NCBI RefSeq assembly: GCF_002940945.1
Contig: NZ_PNFV01000001.1
Span: forward strand, 284,750-348,749
Source: Limosilactobacillus pontis
GTDB taxonomy: Bacteria; Bacillota; Bacilli; Lactobacillales; Lactobacillaceae
Length of the DNA stretch: 64,000 nt
Direction: 5' to 3'
Numbering within the stretch: the stretch's first letter is position 1; each line of letters starts with the position of its first letter. The translations under genes and the position numbers were made by a program. The notes beneath the pieces were generated by a model, which saw nothing but the letters and a program-made list of their open reading frames with translations, made no database searches and was not told the origin of the DNA. Shown here in pieces: positions 54,328 through 62,888 of this stretch.

Positions 54328-54396
54328 TAAAAATCAATCCATCCTTTATGCTTTAGTATTAACTAACCAGCAGTGCTGATCATGTTGATGGTTAAT

Positions 54397-54471
54397 ACTA
54401 TACACGATTGGCGTTACGACCGGGTTACCAAGAGTTATCATTTTCCGTCATATCTGTAAACCACCTGTAAT
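54397..54471 (-). promoter_or_regulatory. Promoter and direct-repeat array upstream of apf-like gene 1
   Basis: On the minus strand a -10 TATAGT (54402-54397) is preceded by CGTAAC, GGTAAC and GATAAC, starting at 54418, 54429 and 54439, that is 11 and 10 bp apart. Further upstream lies ATTACA-N5-TTTACA (54471-54455), equal to TGTAAA-N5-TGTAAT on the plus strand and close to a WalR box. No good -35 is seen, suggesting activator dependence. Confidence 0.6.
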
Positions 54472-54479
54472 ATAACGTT

Positions 54480-54983
54480 TTACCATGGCTTATTAATGTT
54501 GATCGAATTTAGAATAATCTTCTGCCGCTGCCGATTTTCCTTCCGGTGCAGGCGGCGACCCGGATACCCAGCGACCATTGCCTCTTGCTCCGGTGTCTGG
54601 GGCAGGACTTGATCGTATTCAATCCGCTTGTTGGGGTCTTCAATCACATAGGTCATGAAGCAGGTGAAACCAAGGAAGCGTTCACCTGTCATCAGGTGTT
54701 CCCCGATCACCTTAACAAATACCTCCAGGGACCGACGCCCGACCCCGGTGACATAAGCCTCCATGCACATCGAATCCTGGAGTTTAAACGGCCGGAGGAA
54801 CTGGACGTGATCCATTGCAGCGGTAACCACAACCGATCGGGTTACCCGCATGGCGGCTACCGAAGCTTCACCATCAACCAGCTTCAAGATCTGACCACCG
54901 AAGACCGTCCCGTGTTCGTTCAAGTCCGCATTAAAAACTCGGTGGAGTGAAACTGCCAAGGTATCGTTACACTTAATATCCAT
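54480..54983 (-). CDS. Acyl-CoA thioesterase (hotdog fold)
   Basis: This 167-aa protein has the hotdog signature NEHGTVFGGQILKLVD and AAMDHVQFLRPFKLQD, typical of YciA/Acot-like thioesterases. It hydrolyses acyl-CoA, with unknown chain-length preference. It is monocistronic, divergent from the PEPCK-like gene. Confidence 0.9.
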   Translation of the reverse strand: MDIKCNDTLAVSLHRVFNADLNEHGTVFGGQILKLVDGEASVAAMRVTRSVVVTAAMDHVQFLRPFKLQDSMCMEAYVTGVGRRSLEVFVKVIGEHLMTGERFLGFTCFMTYVIEDPNKRIEYDQVLPQTPEQEAMVAGYPGRRLHRKENRQRQKIILNSININKPW

Positions 54984-55131
54984 AATGTACCCCTCGCATT
55001 CTAATAATATTAATATTCTAGCATAACTTTAATAAAGAATTATCGGCCTAGGGCGACAAATAATTCTAATAATTCTTAATTTTATTTTCATTTTACTCTA
55101 AAAATAAACTATAATAGGTGACAAGGTATAG

Positions 55132-56850
55132 ATGAAAGGATTGATGGTACAGATGACGGAAAACAGTCAAAAGATTCAAAGCAGAGCCCTCTATGTCAAC
55201 CTCGACCGGGGCGTTGCGACAATTAACCTCAGTGAAGCCTACTATAACGATATCTACTCCCTGATCAATAGTGATGAGCTGCTCGATATCGTTAAGCTTT
55301 ACCTGGGTTCACGTAATCCAGACTTTGACGACGACGCATTTGATAACGCCACGCCAGAAGAATACGTTGAGGTGCTTAAGAAGATCTTGATCAACGACGG
55401 TAGTGCCTACGATAACTACGACCCAGAAGAAATTCTAAACAGTATCGAAGACCTATACTCATTCTACCGTTCCCTGCTACGAGTCTCCATTATTAATTAT
55501 AATAACAGTAAGATTGCCGGTAATGAATTTAAGATGATCGACACTCACTTAAACGAGCTTGTTCGTAAGCTCTACCGGGTAATCGAGGAGAAGCTGCAGG
55601 GCTTCACCAACCAGACCTACCGGCAGGTTAACGCGGCTACAAATGCCTCCATGCTGGTTCAGCCACATGACTGGCCAATTCCTGAAGGCTATGAAGAGCT
55701 CCGTGACATCGATTTCATCAATACGGTAATGCTGCGGCCGCCAATGCTGATGCACACCAAGAGCAATAAGCGTGAAGGGGTCTTCTCCGCAGTAGAAGAA
55801 AACCCAATCAAGCGCTTCCACGGTCAACGTGGTCAGTGGTACTGCTACCCAGCCAAGATTGGTGAGAGTCTCGCCTACATTTACTTCAATGTTGACTACC
55901 TGGTCAACGGGATCGCCCTCTCCAACCTGTTTGAACTGGCATCCCCAGCAGATATTGAGGGCCAAAAGCCGGATATGATCCTCCTCTTCGGTTTGGAAAA
56001 GACGGAAGGCATGGTTTCACATTACTACCTCGACAAGAAGAACCAAATCTGGGTCGGCGAGGTACCATACACGGACAAGACCACTTACTTTGGCTACATG
56101 AAGAAAATGTGCCTGACCCTGCACAACCTGCACCAAATCAACAACGGCCGCCTGCCAATCCATGGATCCATGCTGCGGATCCGCTTTACCAACGGAAAGG
56201 AAAAGAACGTGGTCTTCTTCGGTGACTCCGGTGCCGGGAAGTCCGAGTCTATCGAGGCACTTCAGGAAATTGCTGACGACAAGATCGTTGACATGGAGAC
56301 CATCTTCGACGACATGGGTAGCTTTACCATCGGTGATGACGGCAAGCTCTACGCCCAGGGAACTGAAACTGGGGCCTTTGTTCGTCTTGACGACCTGTCC
56401 AGTGCCGTAGCCTTCAATAACATGGACCGTGGTGTCTACCTCAATCCTGAACGAAAGAATGCCCGGGTTATCATCCCAGCTGATACCTACGAACACGTCA
56501 TCGAACACCACCCCGTTGATATGTGGCTCTACGCCAACAACTACAGCGACGAGGTTGGTATTCACCGTTTTGCTACCGAGGAAGAAGCTAAAAAGGTCTT
56601 CGTTGCCGGTAAGCGGAAGGCCCTCGGGACAACCGATGAAGTTGGCATGAGTACTACTTTCTTTGCTAACCCATTTGGCCCGGTTCAAGAGCCGGAAAAG
56701 ACCAAGCCGATCATCGACAAGGTCTTCAACAACCTCTTCCAGCATAACGTCTACGTCGGCGAAATCTTCACCCACCTAGGCAACGACAAGTCCAAGGATG
56801 CCTTGAAGGAATCTGCACAGGAACTGCTGGATGTTCTGATGAACAACTAA
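55132..56850 (+). CDS. Large P-loop protein of the HPr kinase/PEPCK type, function uncertain
   Basis: This 572-aa protein has one recognisable motif, a Walker A FFGDSGAGKSES near residue 366, followed by DDKIVDMETIFDDMG. This resembles HPr kinase and PEP carboxykinase P-loops, and homologues in lactobacilli are often called PEP carboxykinase. The classical PEPCK motif GLSGTGKTTL is absent, and the first 340 residues are unlike PckA, so I do not assign that activity. Start codons at 55132, 55144 and 55153 are all possible. Promoter TATAAT ends at 55114. Confidence 0.8.
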   Translation: MKGLMVQMTENSQKIQSRALYVNLDRGVATINLSEAYYNDIYSLINSDELLDIVKLYLGSRNPDFDDDAFDNATPEEYVEVLKKILINDGSAYDNYDPEEILNSIEDLYSFYRSLLRVSIINYNNSKIAGNEFKMIDTHLNELVRKLYRVIEEKLQGFTNQTYRQVNAATNASMLVQPHDWPIPEGYEELRDIDFINTVMLRPPMLMHTKSNKREGVFSAVEENPIKRFHGQRGQWYCYPAKIGESLAYIYFNVDYLVNGIALSNLFELASPADIEGQKPDMILLFGLEKTEGMVSHYYLDKKNQIWVGEVPYTDKTTYFGYMKKMCLTLHNLHQINNGRLPIHGSMLRIRFTNGKEKNVVFFGDSGAGKSESIEALQEIADDKIVDMETIFDDMGSFTIGDDGKLYAQGTETGAFVRLDDLSSAVAFNNMDRGVYLNPERKNARVIIPADTYEHVIEHHPVDMWLYANNYSDEVGIHRFATEEEAKKVFVAGKRKALGTTDEVGMSTTFFANPFGPVQEPEKTKPIIDKVFNNLFQHNVYVGEIFTHLGNDKSKDALKESAQELLDVLMNN

Positions 56851-56864
56851 ACATTTAAAACACT

Positions 56865-56907
56865 AAATCCCTGGATCATCACATAAAAATGATCCAGGGA
56901 TTTTTTC
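56865..56907 (+). terminator. Terminator of the P-loop protein gene
   Basis: AAATCCCTGGATCAT pairs with ATGATCCAGGGATTT, followed by TTTTTT. Confidence 0.93.
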
Positions 56908-57033
56908 TGTCAGAAAGATTAGTGATGTAGGATGACTGAACACCTTCAATTCAGGTAATAACTGGTCGTGCAAACTAACCGCTGGCTGCACCTATTTCGA
57001 TTAAACATAGCTGGCTTGCTTTCGTATTTTTAA

Positions 57034-57066
57034 AATAAAAAGATCCACGGCATCCACCGTGGATCA
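57034..57066 (-). terminator. Terminator of the second apf-like gene
   Basis: GATCCACGG pairs with CCGTGGATC across a 6-base loop, then TTTTTATTTT on the minus strand. Confidence 0.9.
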
Positions 57067-57091
57067 GGAAAGTTAATTATTAAAGTTAATT

Positions 57092-57853
57092 TTAGTACCA
57101 ACCATGTGATTGCCAGAAGGCCTGAGCACCAGACCATGAACCGTAACGGCTGGCAACGTATTGGTCAGCAACACGTTCTTGGTTAGCAGCGGAGTAGTCA
57201 CCGTTCAGGTAGGAAGCGGAGAGTTGGTACTTACCAACATATTGACCGTTCCGGGCACCGTAGTTACCACCAGATTCACGAGCAGCAATCCATGCCTTGG
57301 CAGCAGCATCATTACCACCAACATTAGAAGTGTAACCTTGAGTAGGCGTAGCAGCAGCAACCTTTGATTGGGTAGGAGCCGTTACCTGTGGTTGTGCCTG
57401 TGACTGTTGAGGTTGAGCAACTTGTTGTTGAGCTGCTGAAGCTGGAGCCTGACTTGCAGTCGTTGCTTGGCTAGCAGGAGTAGCTGATTGACTGGCAGCA
57501 CTAGTTGCCTGGCTAGCAGCACTTTGGTTAGCAGTTGAAGCAGATGCCGGCGTTGCGCTTGGCAGAGTAGCAACTTGTTGTTGGGTCGCTGGAGCAACTT
57601 CACCGTCGTCCTTGATAACCAGCTTCTGACCAACATAGATCAAGTTCTTGTTGGCAATCTGGTTATTAGCAGCCAGGGTATCAACAAAGCTCAGATCATG
57701 ACCCAGCTTGCATGAGATTCCTGATAAAGTATCACCACTTTGCACCGTGTAAATTGAGTCAGCGTTAGCCGTGGTTGCAGTTGCGATAGTTCCCAGGGCA
57801 ACGGCACCAGCAACAGCGGCAGTAATTTTAGCGATGTGTTTAGATAACTTCAT
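57092..57853 (-). CDS. Secreted LysM protein, aggregation-promoting-factor-like (paralogue 2)
   Basis: This 253-aa paralogue of the 53701-54327 product has the same signal peptide, LysM ([17 protein letters not shown]) and C-terminal Apf domain. A longer Ser/Ala/Gln/Thr-rich linker (about 88-185), with repeated SQAT/SAAS units, accounts for the size difference. The LysM carries an odd Cys where the paralogue has Tyr. Both genes have the same promoter repeat array and probably arose by duplication. Confidence 0.92.
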   Translation of the reverse strand: MKLSKHIAKITAAVAGAVALGTIATATTANADSIYTVQSGDTLSGISCKLGHDLSFVDTLAANNQIANKNLIYVGQKLVIKDDGEVAPATQQQVATLPSATPASASTANQSAASQATSAASQSATPASQATTASQAPASAAQQQVAQPQQSQAQPQVTAPTQSKVAAATPTQGYTSNVGGNDAAAKAWIAARESGGNYGARNGQYVGKYQLSASYLNGDYSAANQERVADQYVASRYGSWSGAQAFWQSHGWY

Positions 57854-57947
57854 AAAGATTCAATCCCATCCTTTTTAATTCTAATAGTTTCAAATTTAAT
57901 TATTTAATTTTGGTAATGTTGATCGCTGATATCAATCAACGGTTTAT

Positions 57948-58021
57948 ACTATACACGCCCAAAATTACAGGCGAGTTACCCTGGATTATCAAATTCCCGC
58001 ATTTACGTAACAATTTGTAAT
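57948..58021 (-). promoter_or_regulatory. Promoter and direct-repeat array upstream of apf-like gene 2
   Basis: On the minus strand a -10 TATAGT (57953-57948) is preceded by TGTAAT, GGTAAC and GATAAT, starting at 57969, 57980 and 57990, at the same 11- and 10-bp offsets as in the apf1 promoter. A further ATTACA lies at 58021-58016. The distance of the first repeat from the -10 is identical (16 bp) in the two promoters. Confidence 0.6.
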
Positions 58022-58120
58022 AATCAACCGTTTCTAACCAACTTAATTAGCGTTTTATTACCGTCATGACGGGCTTTCGCTCATCTCTATTATTTTACGG
58101 ATAATTGTAATATAGCAATT

Positions 58121-58168
58121 AAAAAAAGTCACTGATTTACCTTTTTTAGAGGTAAATCAGTGACTTTT
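58121..58168 (-). terminator. Terminator of the nrdD-nrdG-SufD-like unit
   Basis: GTCACTGATTTACC pairs perfectly with GGTAAATCAGTGAC (14 bp), followed by TTTTTTT on the minus strand. Confidence 0.93.
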
Positions 58169-58210
58169 GACGTATTATTGCCGGTCTTTGTAACAAGGCC
58201 GTAACACGTT

Positions 58211-59155
58211 TTAGGCATCAGTAAACTTATTTTTTAGCCAACTGCCAGCAGGCAGGCGGGTGCTGAGGTCCTCATTCAGGGTCAGCCGCTCCTGATGTTG
58301 AGCAATATTTAACGGTTCTCCGGATCCGGTTGTCAGATGGGCTAGCTGAAGATCAGCCGGTGTATCGGCCTGTCCCCATACCTGAAGTCGGCCCACGGTT
58401 TCTACCCCGTAACCGTCGAGAATCGGCCGACACTCTTGATGCGCACCTGCGGGAACCCGTAACGCCACTTTAGCTGTCCATCGGGTCTGACGTCCATCTA
58501 GGAAGCTGTACAAACTGGTAGTGACGTCCGTAGCACTTCCCTGCCCGTACCTCAACTTAACCCATGATCCCTGAGCCTGGTAGCAATGAACCGCCTGCCG
58601 GGCGCGTCGCCCAACAAAACGGTTAAACTGCCGGTAGGTAACCTGAGCCTCGGTTCCGACCAGCAGCTCAGTGCCGGCATAGACCGCCCCCGGATTGTTA
58701 AACTGAGCGGTCTCGTCGATTACCACCCGACTGTGAGCACCCACAATGATCACGTTGTGGGGATTCGTCCCCGGCATGGTCGGAGCTATCACGATTGGAT
58801 CATTTAGCACCACGTCATCCGGAACGTAAACAAACTGCCCACCATCGATCCGGGCCAGGTGAGCGGCATTCAACTGGCCATCCTGCCAGGAGATTGCCTT
58901 CTCCATCAAATTCTCCTGCAGCATCTCGGAGTATTCGTTCACAGCCTTACTGAGTGGCTGGACAACATAGTCACCATCATGACTGACTAAGTTGGTACCT
59001 CTATCCACTACTTTCGTTTGACTTGACCAGGCCTTCAGCCACTGCTCTTGCCCAGTCTGCTGGGGAAAACGCTCCATCAGTATTGATGCCAGCTGACGCT
59101 TTTTCTGCAACCAACCAGGTTCATTTTGCCACACTGCATTGTTTAAGTCTGTCAT
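58211..59155 (-). CDS. SufB/SufD-family protein, stand-alone and short
   Basis: This 314-aa protein matches the SufBD beta-helix core: ARIDGGQFVYVPDDVVLNDPI, VIIVGAHSRVVIDETAQ and following turns. SUF partners (sufC, sufS, sufU, sufB) are not nearby. It is shorter than usual SufD (over 400 aa) and its end lacks the conserved SHGATVG...YLxSRG block, having AHLTTGSGEPL instead. It lies 12 bp after nrdG with GAGGTG, so it is part of the anaerobic reductase operon. A role linked to Fe-S is inferred only. Confidence 0.82.
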   Translation of the reverse strand: MTDLNNAVWQNEPGWLQKKRQLASILMERFPQQTGQEQWLKAWSSQTKVVDRGTNLVSHDGDYVVQPLSKAVNEYSEMLQENLMEKAISWQDGQLNAAHLARIDGGQFVYVPDDVVLNDPIVIAPTMPGTNPHNVIIVGAHSRVVIDETAQFNNPGAVYAGTELLVGTEAQVTYRQFNRFVGRRARQAVHCYQAQGSWVKLRYGQGSATDVTTSLYSFLDGRQTRWTAKVALRVPAGAHQECRPILDGYGVETVGRLQVWGQADTPADLQLAHLTTGSGEPLNIAQHQERLTLNEDLSTRLPAGSWLKNKFTDA

Positions 59156-59167
59156 GTTACACCTCGG

Positions 59168-59755
59168 TTAATGTACGAGCTTGTCCCAAATAATCACCTT
59201 GCCTGCAGCCAGAGACTTGGGGACATCGATAATCCGTTGATTGGAGCTGCCCCGAAACTGCAGGGTCAGATCCTTCTTGGCCAATAAGAAGCGCCCATCA
59301 ACCAGAATATCCAAGTTATGCAGGAGTTCCTGTTTATCAGCCGACTCCTTCTGTAATTCTTCCCAGGTGTAGCCGGACCAGCTCCAGATATCCTTGCTAT
59401 GACCAAATTCTTTGCGTAGGCGATGAACCAGCTTCAGGCAGACTTGAGTGTTTAAGAAGGGCTCCCCACCGAGCAGGGTCAGTCCTTGAACATAACTTTG
59501 GGAAAGGTCCTCCATGATTTGATCCTCAAGCTCCTGAGTGTAGGGCTGACCATAGTGGAAGTTTTGAGCAGCCTTGTTATAACAGCCAGGGCAGTTGAAA
59601 AGGCAGCCGCTGACATAAATGCTACACCGGACTCCCTCACCATCGACGAAGTTAAAGGGCTTATAGTCAGCGACGTATTGCAGGGAGTGTTCTTCAGCTA
59701 ACCACTCTTTGGGCTTGGGGTTCTTCGGTAGACGGGTTACGTGTTCTCTTGGCAT
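59168..59755 (-). CDS. nrdG: Anaerobic ribonucleotide reductase activase
   Basis: NrdG is the radical-SAM activase that installs the glycyl radical on NrdD. The 195-aa protein has the [4Fe-4S] motif CLFNCPGC (CxxxCxxC) at about residues 51-58, GLTLLGGEPFLN for SAM binding, and a typical length. AGGAGGAG precedes its ATG. It is 61 bp after nrdD and directly upstream of the SufD-like gene. Confidence 0.96.
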   Translation of the reverse strand: MPREHVTRLPKNPKPKEWLAEEHSLQYVADYKPFNFVDGEGVRCSIYVSGCLFNCPGCYNKAAQNFHYGQPYTQELEDQIMEDLSQSYVQGLTLLGGEPFLNTQVCLKLVHRLRKEFGHSKDIWSWSGYTWEELQKESADKQELLHNLDILVDGRFLLAKKDLTLQFRGSSNQRIIDVPKSLAAGKVIIWDKLVH

Positions 59756-59816
59756 TTCTCTTTTTCTCCTCCTATATAAAAAGGACCGTACTAGTAACGG
59801 TCCTCATTGATCGCAA

Positions 59817-62051
59817 TTAAATCTGGTCACCAGTGATGTTGGCGTGAGCCTTGGCATCCAACTGCCGGGTCTTTTCGAACTTAGCTGCGTTGGCGATCAT
59901 GCCTGGATCCATGTGCTTAACCCGGTGAATGATCTCCTCGTGTCGGCCATGGACCATTGGCCGCTGTTGCGGATTGCCGAGGTAGCCGCAAGTCCGCTTG
60001 ACCACGTCACAGGTTGCCGGGTCATGATTGCCGCACTGTGGGCACTTGAAGCCACGTGCGGTAGCCTCAAATTCACCCTTGAAGCCGCACTTGAAGCACT
60101 GGTCGATGGCAGTGTTGGTTCCAAGATAGCCAACGTGATCGTATGCCCAGTCCCAAACTGCCTCCAAAGCTTTCGGATTCTGCCGCAGGTTTGGATATTC
60201 GCAGTAGTGAATGAAACCCCCGGCCGCTTGATAAGGGAAGTCCTCCTCAAAAGACAGCTTTTCAAACGGGGTTGGGTGCTTACGGACATCATAATGGAAA
60301 CTATTCGTGTAGTATTCCTTGTCCGTGACATTTTCTACCCGGCCAAATTTCTTAATATCATCCTGACAGAAAGTGTCGGTCAGCGACTCTGCCGGGGTGG
60401 AGTACAGACTGAAGTGGTATCCCTCTTCATCTTCCCACTTAGCACAAAGGTCGTGCATAGCCTTGGTGATCGAAACAGCAAAATCGTGGGCTTCCTGATT
60501 GTGTTCCCAGTTTGGGCCATAGAAGGTCGTGCAGACCTCGTAAATTCCGATATAACCTAGGGAAACCGTAGCCCGGCTATTCTTGAAAGCCTCATCGACA
60601 CTATCAGTTTTCTTCAGCCGCTTGCCAAACGCCCCATACATATAAAGCAATGGCGCGTTTTCGGGCTTAGCCTCCTTGGTCCGTTTGATCCGATAATCCA
60701 AGGCGATCTTGCAGATGTGCATCTTCTCCTTAAAAATTTCCCAGAAGAGCTGCTTATCGCCGTGGGCCTCAAGGGCAATCCGTGGCAGGTTAACGGTAAC
60801 CACCCCGAGATTCATCCGACCAGAGTTGACCTCCTTGCCAGTTTCGGGATCCGTCCACCCTTGCAGGAAGGACCGGCAGCCCATCGGCGTCTTGAAGCTC
60901 CCCGTGATCTCCTTAATCTTGTCATACATCAGCAAGTCAGGGTACATCCGCTTAGTAGAACATTCTAGGGCCAATTGCTTGATATCATAGTTTGGGTCCC
61001 CAGGATTAAGATTGAGTCCCCGCTTAAGAGTAAAGATCAACTTTGGAAAGATCGCTGTTCGGTGTTCCTTCCCCAAGCCTTTGATCCGAATTTGAAGGAT
61101 GGCTTTTTGAATTTCCCGAGCAATCCAACTGGTTCCCAAACCAAAATTAATGGTTGTGAATGGAGTCTGTCCCTGACTGGAGTAGAGAGTGTTGATCTCA
61201 TACTCAAGAGCCTGCATGGCGTCATAAATATCCTTCTTTGTCTTAGCCCTGGCAAACTCATCCCGCTTGTCAGGAGCAATCCACTTTTCAGCATCCTTCA
61301 TGTGCTTCTCGTAGTTTAGTTTGGCATACGGTTCCAGAAGTTGGTCAATTCGGTTAGCTGAACAACCACCATACTGAAGGGAAGCCACGTTGGCAATGAT
61401 TTGAGACATCTGAGCCGTGGCGGTCTGAATTGATCGTGGTGAAGATACCCAGGCGTTACCAATCTTGAAGCCATGCTTGAACATTTCATCAAAGTCAATC
61501 AGACAGCAATTGGTCTCAGGGGTAACTGGTGAGTAGTCCAGGTCGTGCCAGTGGATATCACCACGCAGGTGGGCCTTAGCAACAATGTTAGGTAACATTC
61601 GCAACCCGAGGGCCCGGCTAACCACTCCGGCCTCAAGGTCCCGCTGAGTATTGAAGACCCGACTATCCTTGTTGGCATTCTCGTGAACCACCCGAGAGTT
61701 CCGGTCAAAGAGCTGTTCAAGCTTGTGCTGCGGATTAGTTGCCTCTGCAAAACTTTCCTCATCACGCCGTCGGTAGTCCAAGTAAACCTTAGCCAGTTCA
61801 GGATGGTTGGCTTTCCTAAGCCCCTCCACAAACAGTGTAGCAATCCGGGGCGCCGTGACGGTTGATTCGTCCGCCAGCGCATCCACCAGAGTCAAGGTTA
61901 CCATCTGCTGGGTAGCATCGTCGGCGTGCAGAGCATTCAATACTAAGTCAATTTTATAAGCGTAAAAGTCGGTTACGGTTCCATCACGTTTAACAACCTT
62001 TAGATTGGTCAGACTGTTTAAATCCTTTTCGTTAATTATTTGTACCTTCAT
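59817..62051 (-). CDS. nrdD: Anaerobic (class III) ribonucleoside-triphosphate reductase
   Basis: NrdD reduces NTPs to dNTPs without oxygen using a glycyl radical. The 744-aa protein has an N-terminal ATP-cone (KVVKRDGTVTDFYAYKIDLV), a zinc site near the end (CFKCG...CPQCG) and the radical site RTCGYLG (Gly near residue 689). ATG 62051 is preferred over an in-frame start 12 codons earlier because AGGTGG lies 8 nt upstream. Tandem NrdR boxes precede it. Confidence 0.97.
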   Translation of the reverse strand: MKVQIINEKDLNSLTNLKVVKRDGTVTDFYAYKIDLVLNALHADDATQQMVTLTLVDALADESTVTAPRIATLFVEGLRKANHPELAKVYLDYRRRDEESFAEATNPQHKLEQLFDRNSRVVHENANKDSRVFNTQRDLEAGVVSRALGLRMLPNIVAKAHLRGDIHWHDLDYSPVTPETNCCLIDFDEMFKHGFKIGNAWVSSPRSIQTATAQMSQIIANVASLQYGGCSANRIDQLLEPYAKLNYEKHMKDAEKWIAPDKRDEFARAKTKKDIYDAMQALEYEINTLYSSQGQTPFTTINFGLGTSWIAREIQKAILQIRIKGLGKEHRTAIFPKLIFTLKRGLNLNPGDPNYDIKQLALECSTKRMYPDLLMYDKIKEITGSFKTPMGCRSFLQGWTDPETGKEVNSGRMNLGVVTVNLPRIALEAHGDKQLFWEIFKEKMHICKIALDYRIKRTKEAKPENAPLLYMYGAFGKRLKKTDSVDEAFKNSRATVSLGYIGIYEVCTTFYGPNWEHNQEAHDFAVSITKAMHDLCAKWEDEEGYHFSLYSTPAESLTDTFCQDDIKKFGRVENVTDKEYYTNSFHYDVRKHPTPFEKLSFEEDFPYQAAGGFIHYCEYPNLRQNPKALEAVWDWAYDHVGYLGTNTAIDQCFKCGFKGEFEATARGFKCPQCGNHDPATCDVVKRTCGYLGNPQQRPMVHGRHEEIIHRVKHMDPGMIANAAKFEKTRQLDAKAHANITGDQI

Positions 62052-62095
62052 ACAAATTCCACCTCTCATATTGACGATGCTTATCATAGCGCAAA

Positions 62096-62111
62096 ATACT
62101 ATCCATAGAAA
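62096..62111. promoter_or_regulatory. NrdR box 2 upstream of nrdD
   Basis: ATACTATCCATAGAAA matches the NrdR box (ACACTATATATAGTGT-like) at 11 of 16 positions. Its centre is 31 bp from the stronger box at 62127-62142, three helical turns, as expected for tandem NrdR sites. Confidence 0.65.
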
Positions 62112-62126
62112 GTGTTGACATTTTGA

Positions 62127-62142
62127 CCACTATATGTTGTGG
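62127..62142. promoter_or_regulatory. NrdR box 1 upstream of nrdD
   Basis: CCACTATATGTTGTGG is a near-perfect palindrome of the NrdR-box type. nrdR itself is in this window (5794-6261). Confidence 0.8.
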
Positions 62143-62304
62143 AATATTTAAGAACGTACGTTTTTTTATTTGAAAAGGCAATTTTTGAATATGGTAAAAT
62201 TTGCAAGGCTTGTCGCCATCGCTTTCAGAATATTTATTTAGCAATTTGATATTGCTCAATGACGATAATTCATTATCAAGAGATAAAATTTAATTCTTTA
62301 TATT

Positions 62305-62328
62305 ACATATGATAATTCTATCATATGT
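62305..62328. repeat. 24-bp perfect palindrome
   Basis: ACATATGATA and TATCATATGT flank ATTC. No T-tract follows. It shares the CATATGAT core with the palindromes at 53616-53641. Confidence 0.6.
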
Positions 62329-62376
62329 GTTGAAATACAACAACATTGTACTCCTCACAAAACATTTTAACAAAGC

Positions 62377-62402
62377 AAAAAAGCCTGATATATCAGGCTT
62401 TC
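62377..62402. terminator. Hairpin terminator, owner unclear
   Basis: AAGCCTGATA pairs with TATCAGGCTT, followed by a T-tract on the minus strand and TTTCTCC on the plus. No complete gene lies immediately beside it. Confidence 0.6.
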
Positions 62403-62447
62403 TCCTGTTTTATTAGCTTAGCTGTCATATTTGTACCAAAGTACTTA

Positions 62448-62468
62448 TATGCCTCTGGTAGAGGTCGC
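62448..62468 (-). repeat. Degenerate tRNA-Leu 3'-end copy (possible old att site)
   Basis: TATGCCTCTGGTAGAGGTCG resembles the start of the tRNA-Leu(CAA) 3' end at 62887-62907 (TATGCCTCCGGTGGGGGTCG) with three mismatches. It is about 440 bp from the intact copy. Confidence 0.45.
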
Positions 62469-62802
62469 TATGTTTAATCACCTTTTTAGCATTAAATTAC
62501 TATATTATTTAGTGATGTACAAATTGATGTACACATAGATCATCGTGCAAAATCATCTGAAATTAACCAACAATAAAAAAGGATGCCGATTATACCGGTA
62601 CGAAACAAGCAACCAACTGGTTCCATTTTGCACTTCGGCTTATCATATTGCTTGTGCCTAGAGCACACATTAAACCTCTAAATTAAGAGGCTGTTCAAGT
62701 AATGGTTAATAATCTTGTCGCTCTTCCTATTGGTTGAGCGCTTATGTATATAGAACGAAAAAATCTTATAGAAAGGAGAACAAAAAGTATCAATACCTAA
62801 AT

Positions 62803-62845
62803 AAAAAAAGAAGTCGTAAAGCCCAACATAACAAGCCTTACGACC
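62803..62845 (-). terminator. Terminator of the rRNA-tRNA operon
   Basis: GTCGTAAGGC pairs with GGCTTTACGAC (one bulge), followed by TTCTTTTTTT on the minus strand. It lies 44 bp after the last tRNA. Confidence 0.88.
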
Positions 62846-62888
62846 TCTTTAATTACTTAGCTGATAGATTCGCATTACTGCTACAATA

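Larger units (their letters stand above)
57854..58210. other. Intergenic region upstream of apf-like gene 2
   Basis: This 357-bp region holds the apf-like promoter array (57948-58021) and the terminator of the SufD-like gene (58121-58168). Nothing else is recognisable. Confidence 0.7.
62143..62802. other. Gene-free region between nrdD and the tRNA cluster
   Basis: About 660 bp without a supportable gene. It holds a 24-bp palindrome (62305-62328), a hairpin terminator (62377-62402), a degenerate copy of the tRNA-Leu 3' end (62448-62468) and an integrase-tail-like TGTACATCAATTTGTACATC (minus strand, near 62515-62534). It may be the scar of an integrated element. Confidence 0.5.

Noticed and set aside
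59844..60560. A long open frame antisense to nrdD
   Set aside because: It is the complement of a highly conserved gene, lacks a ribosome site and has no recognisable domain. The same applies to the long frame antisense to the P-loop gene (56017-56775) and the one antisense to infC/dnaI (3209-3805).
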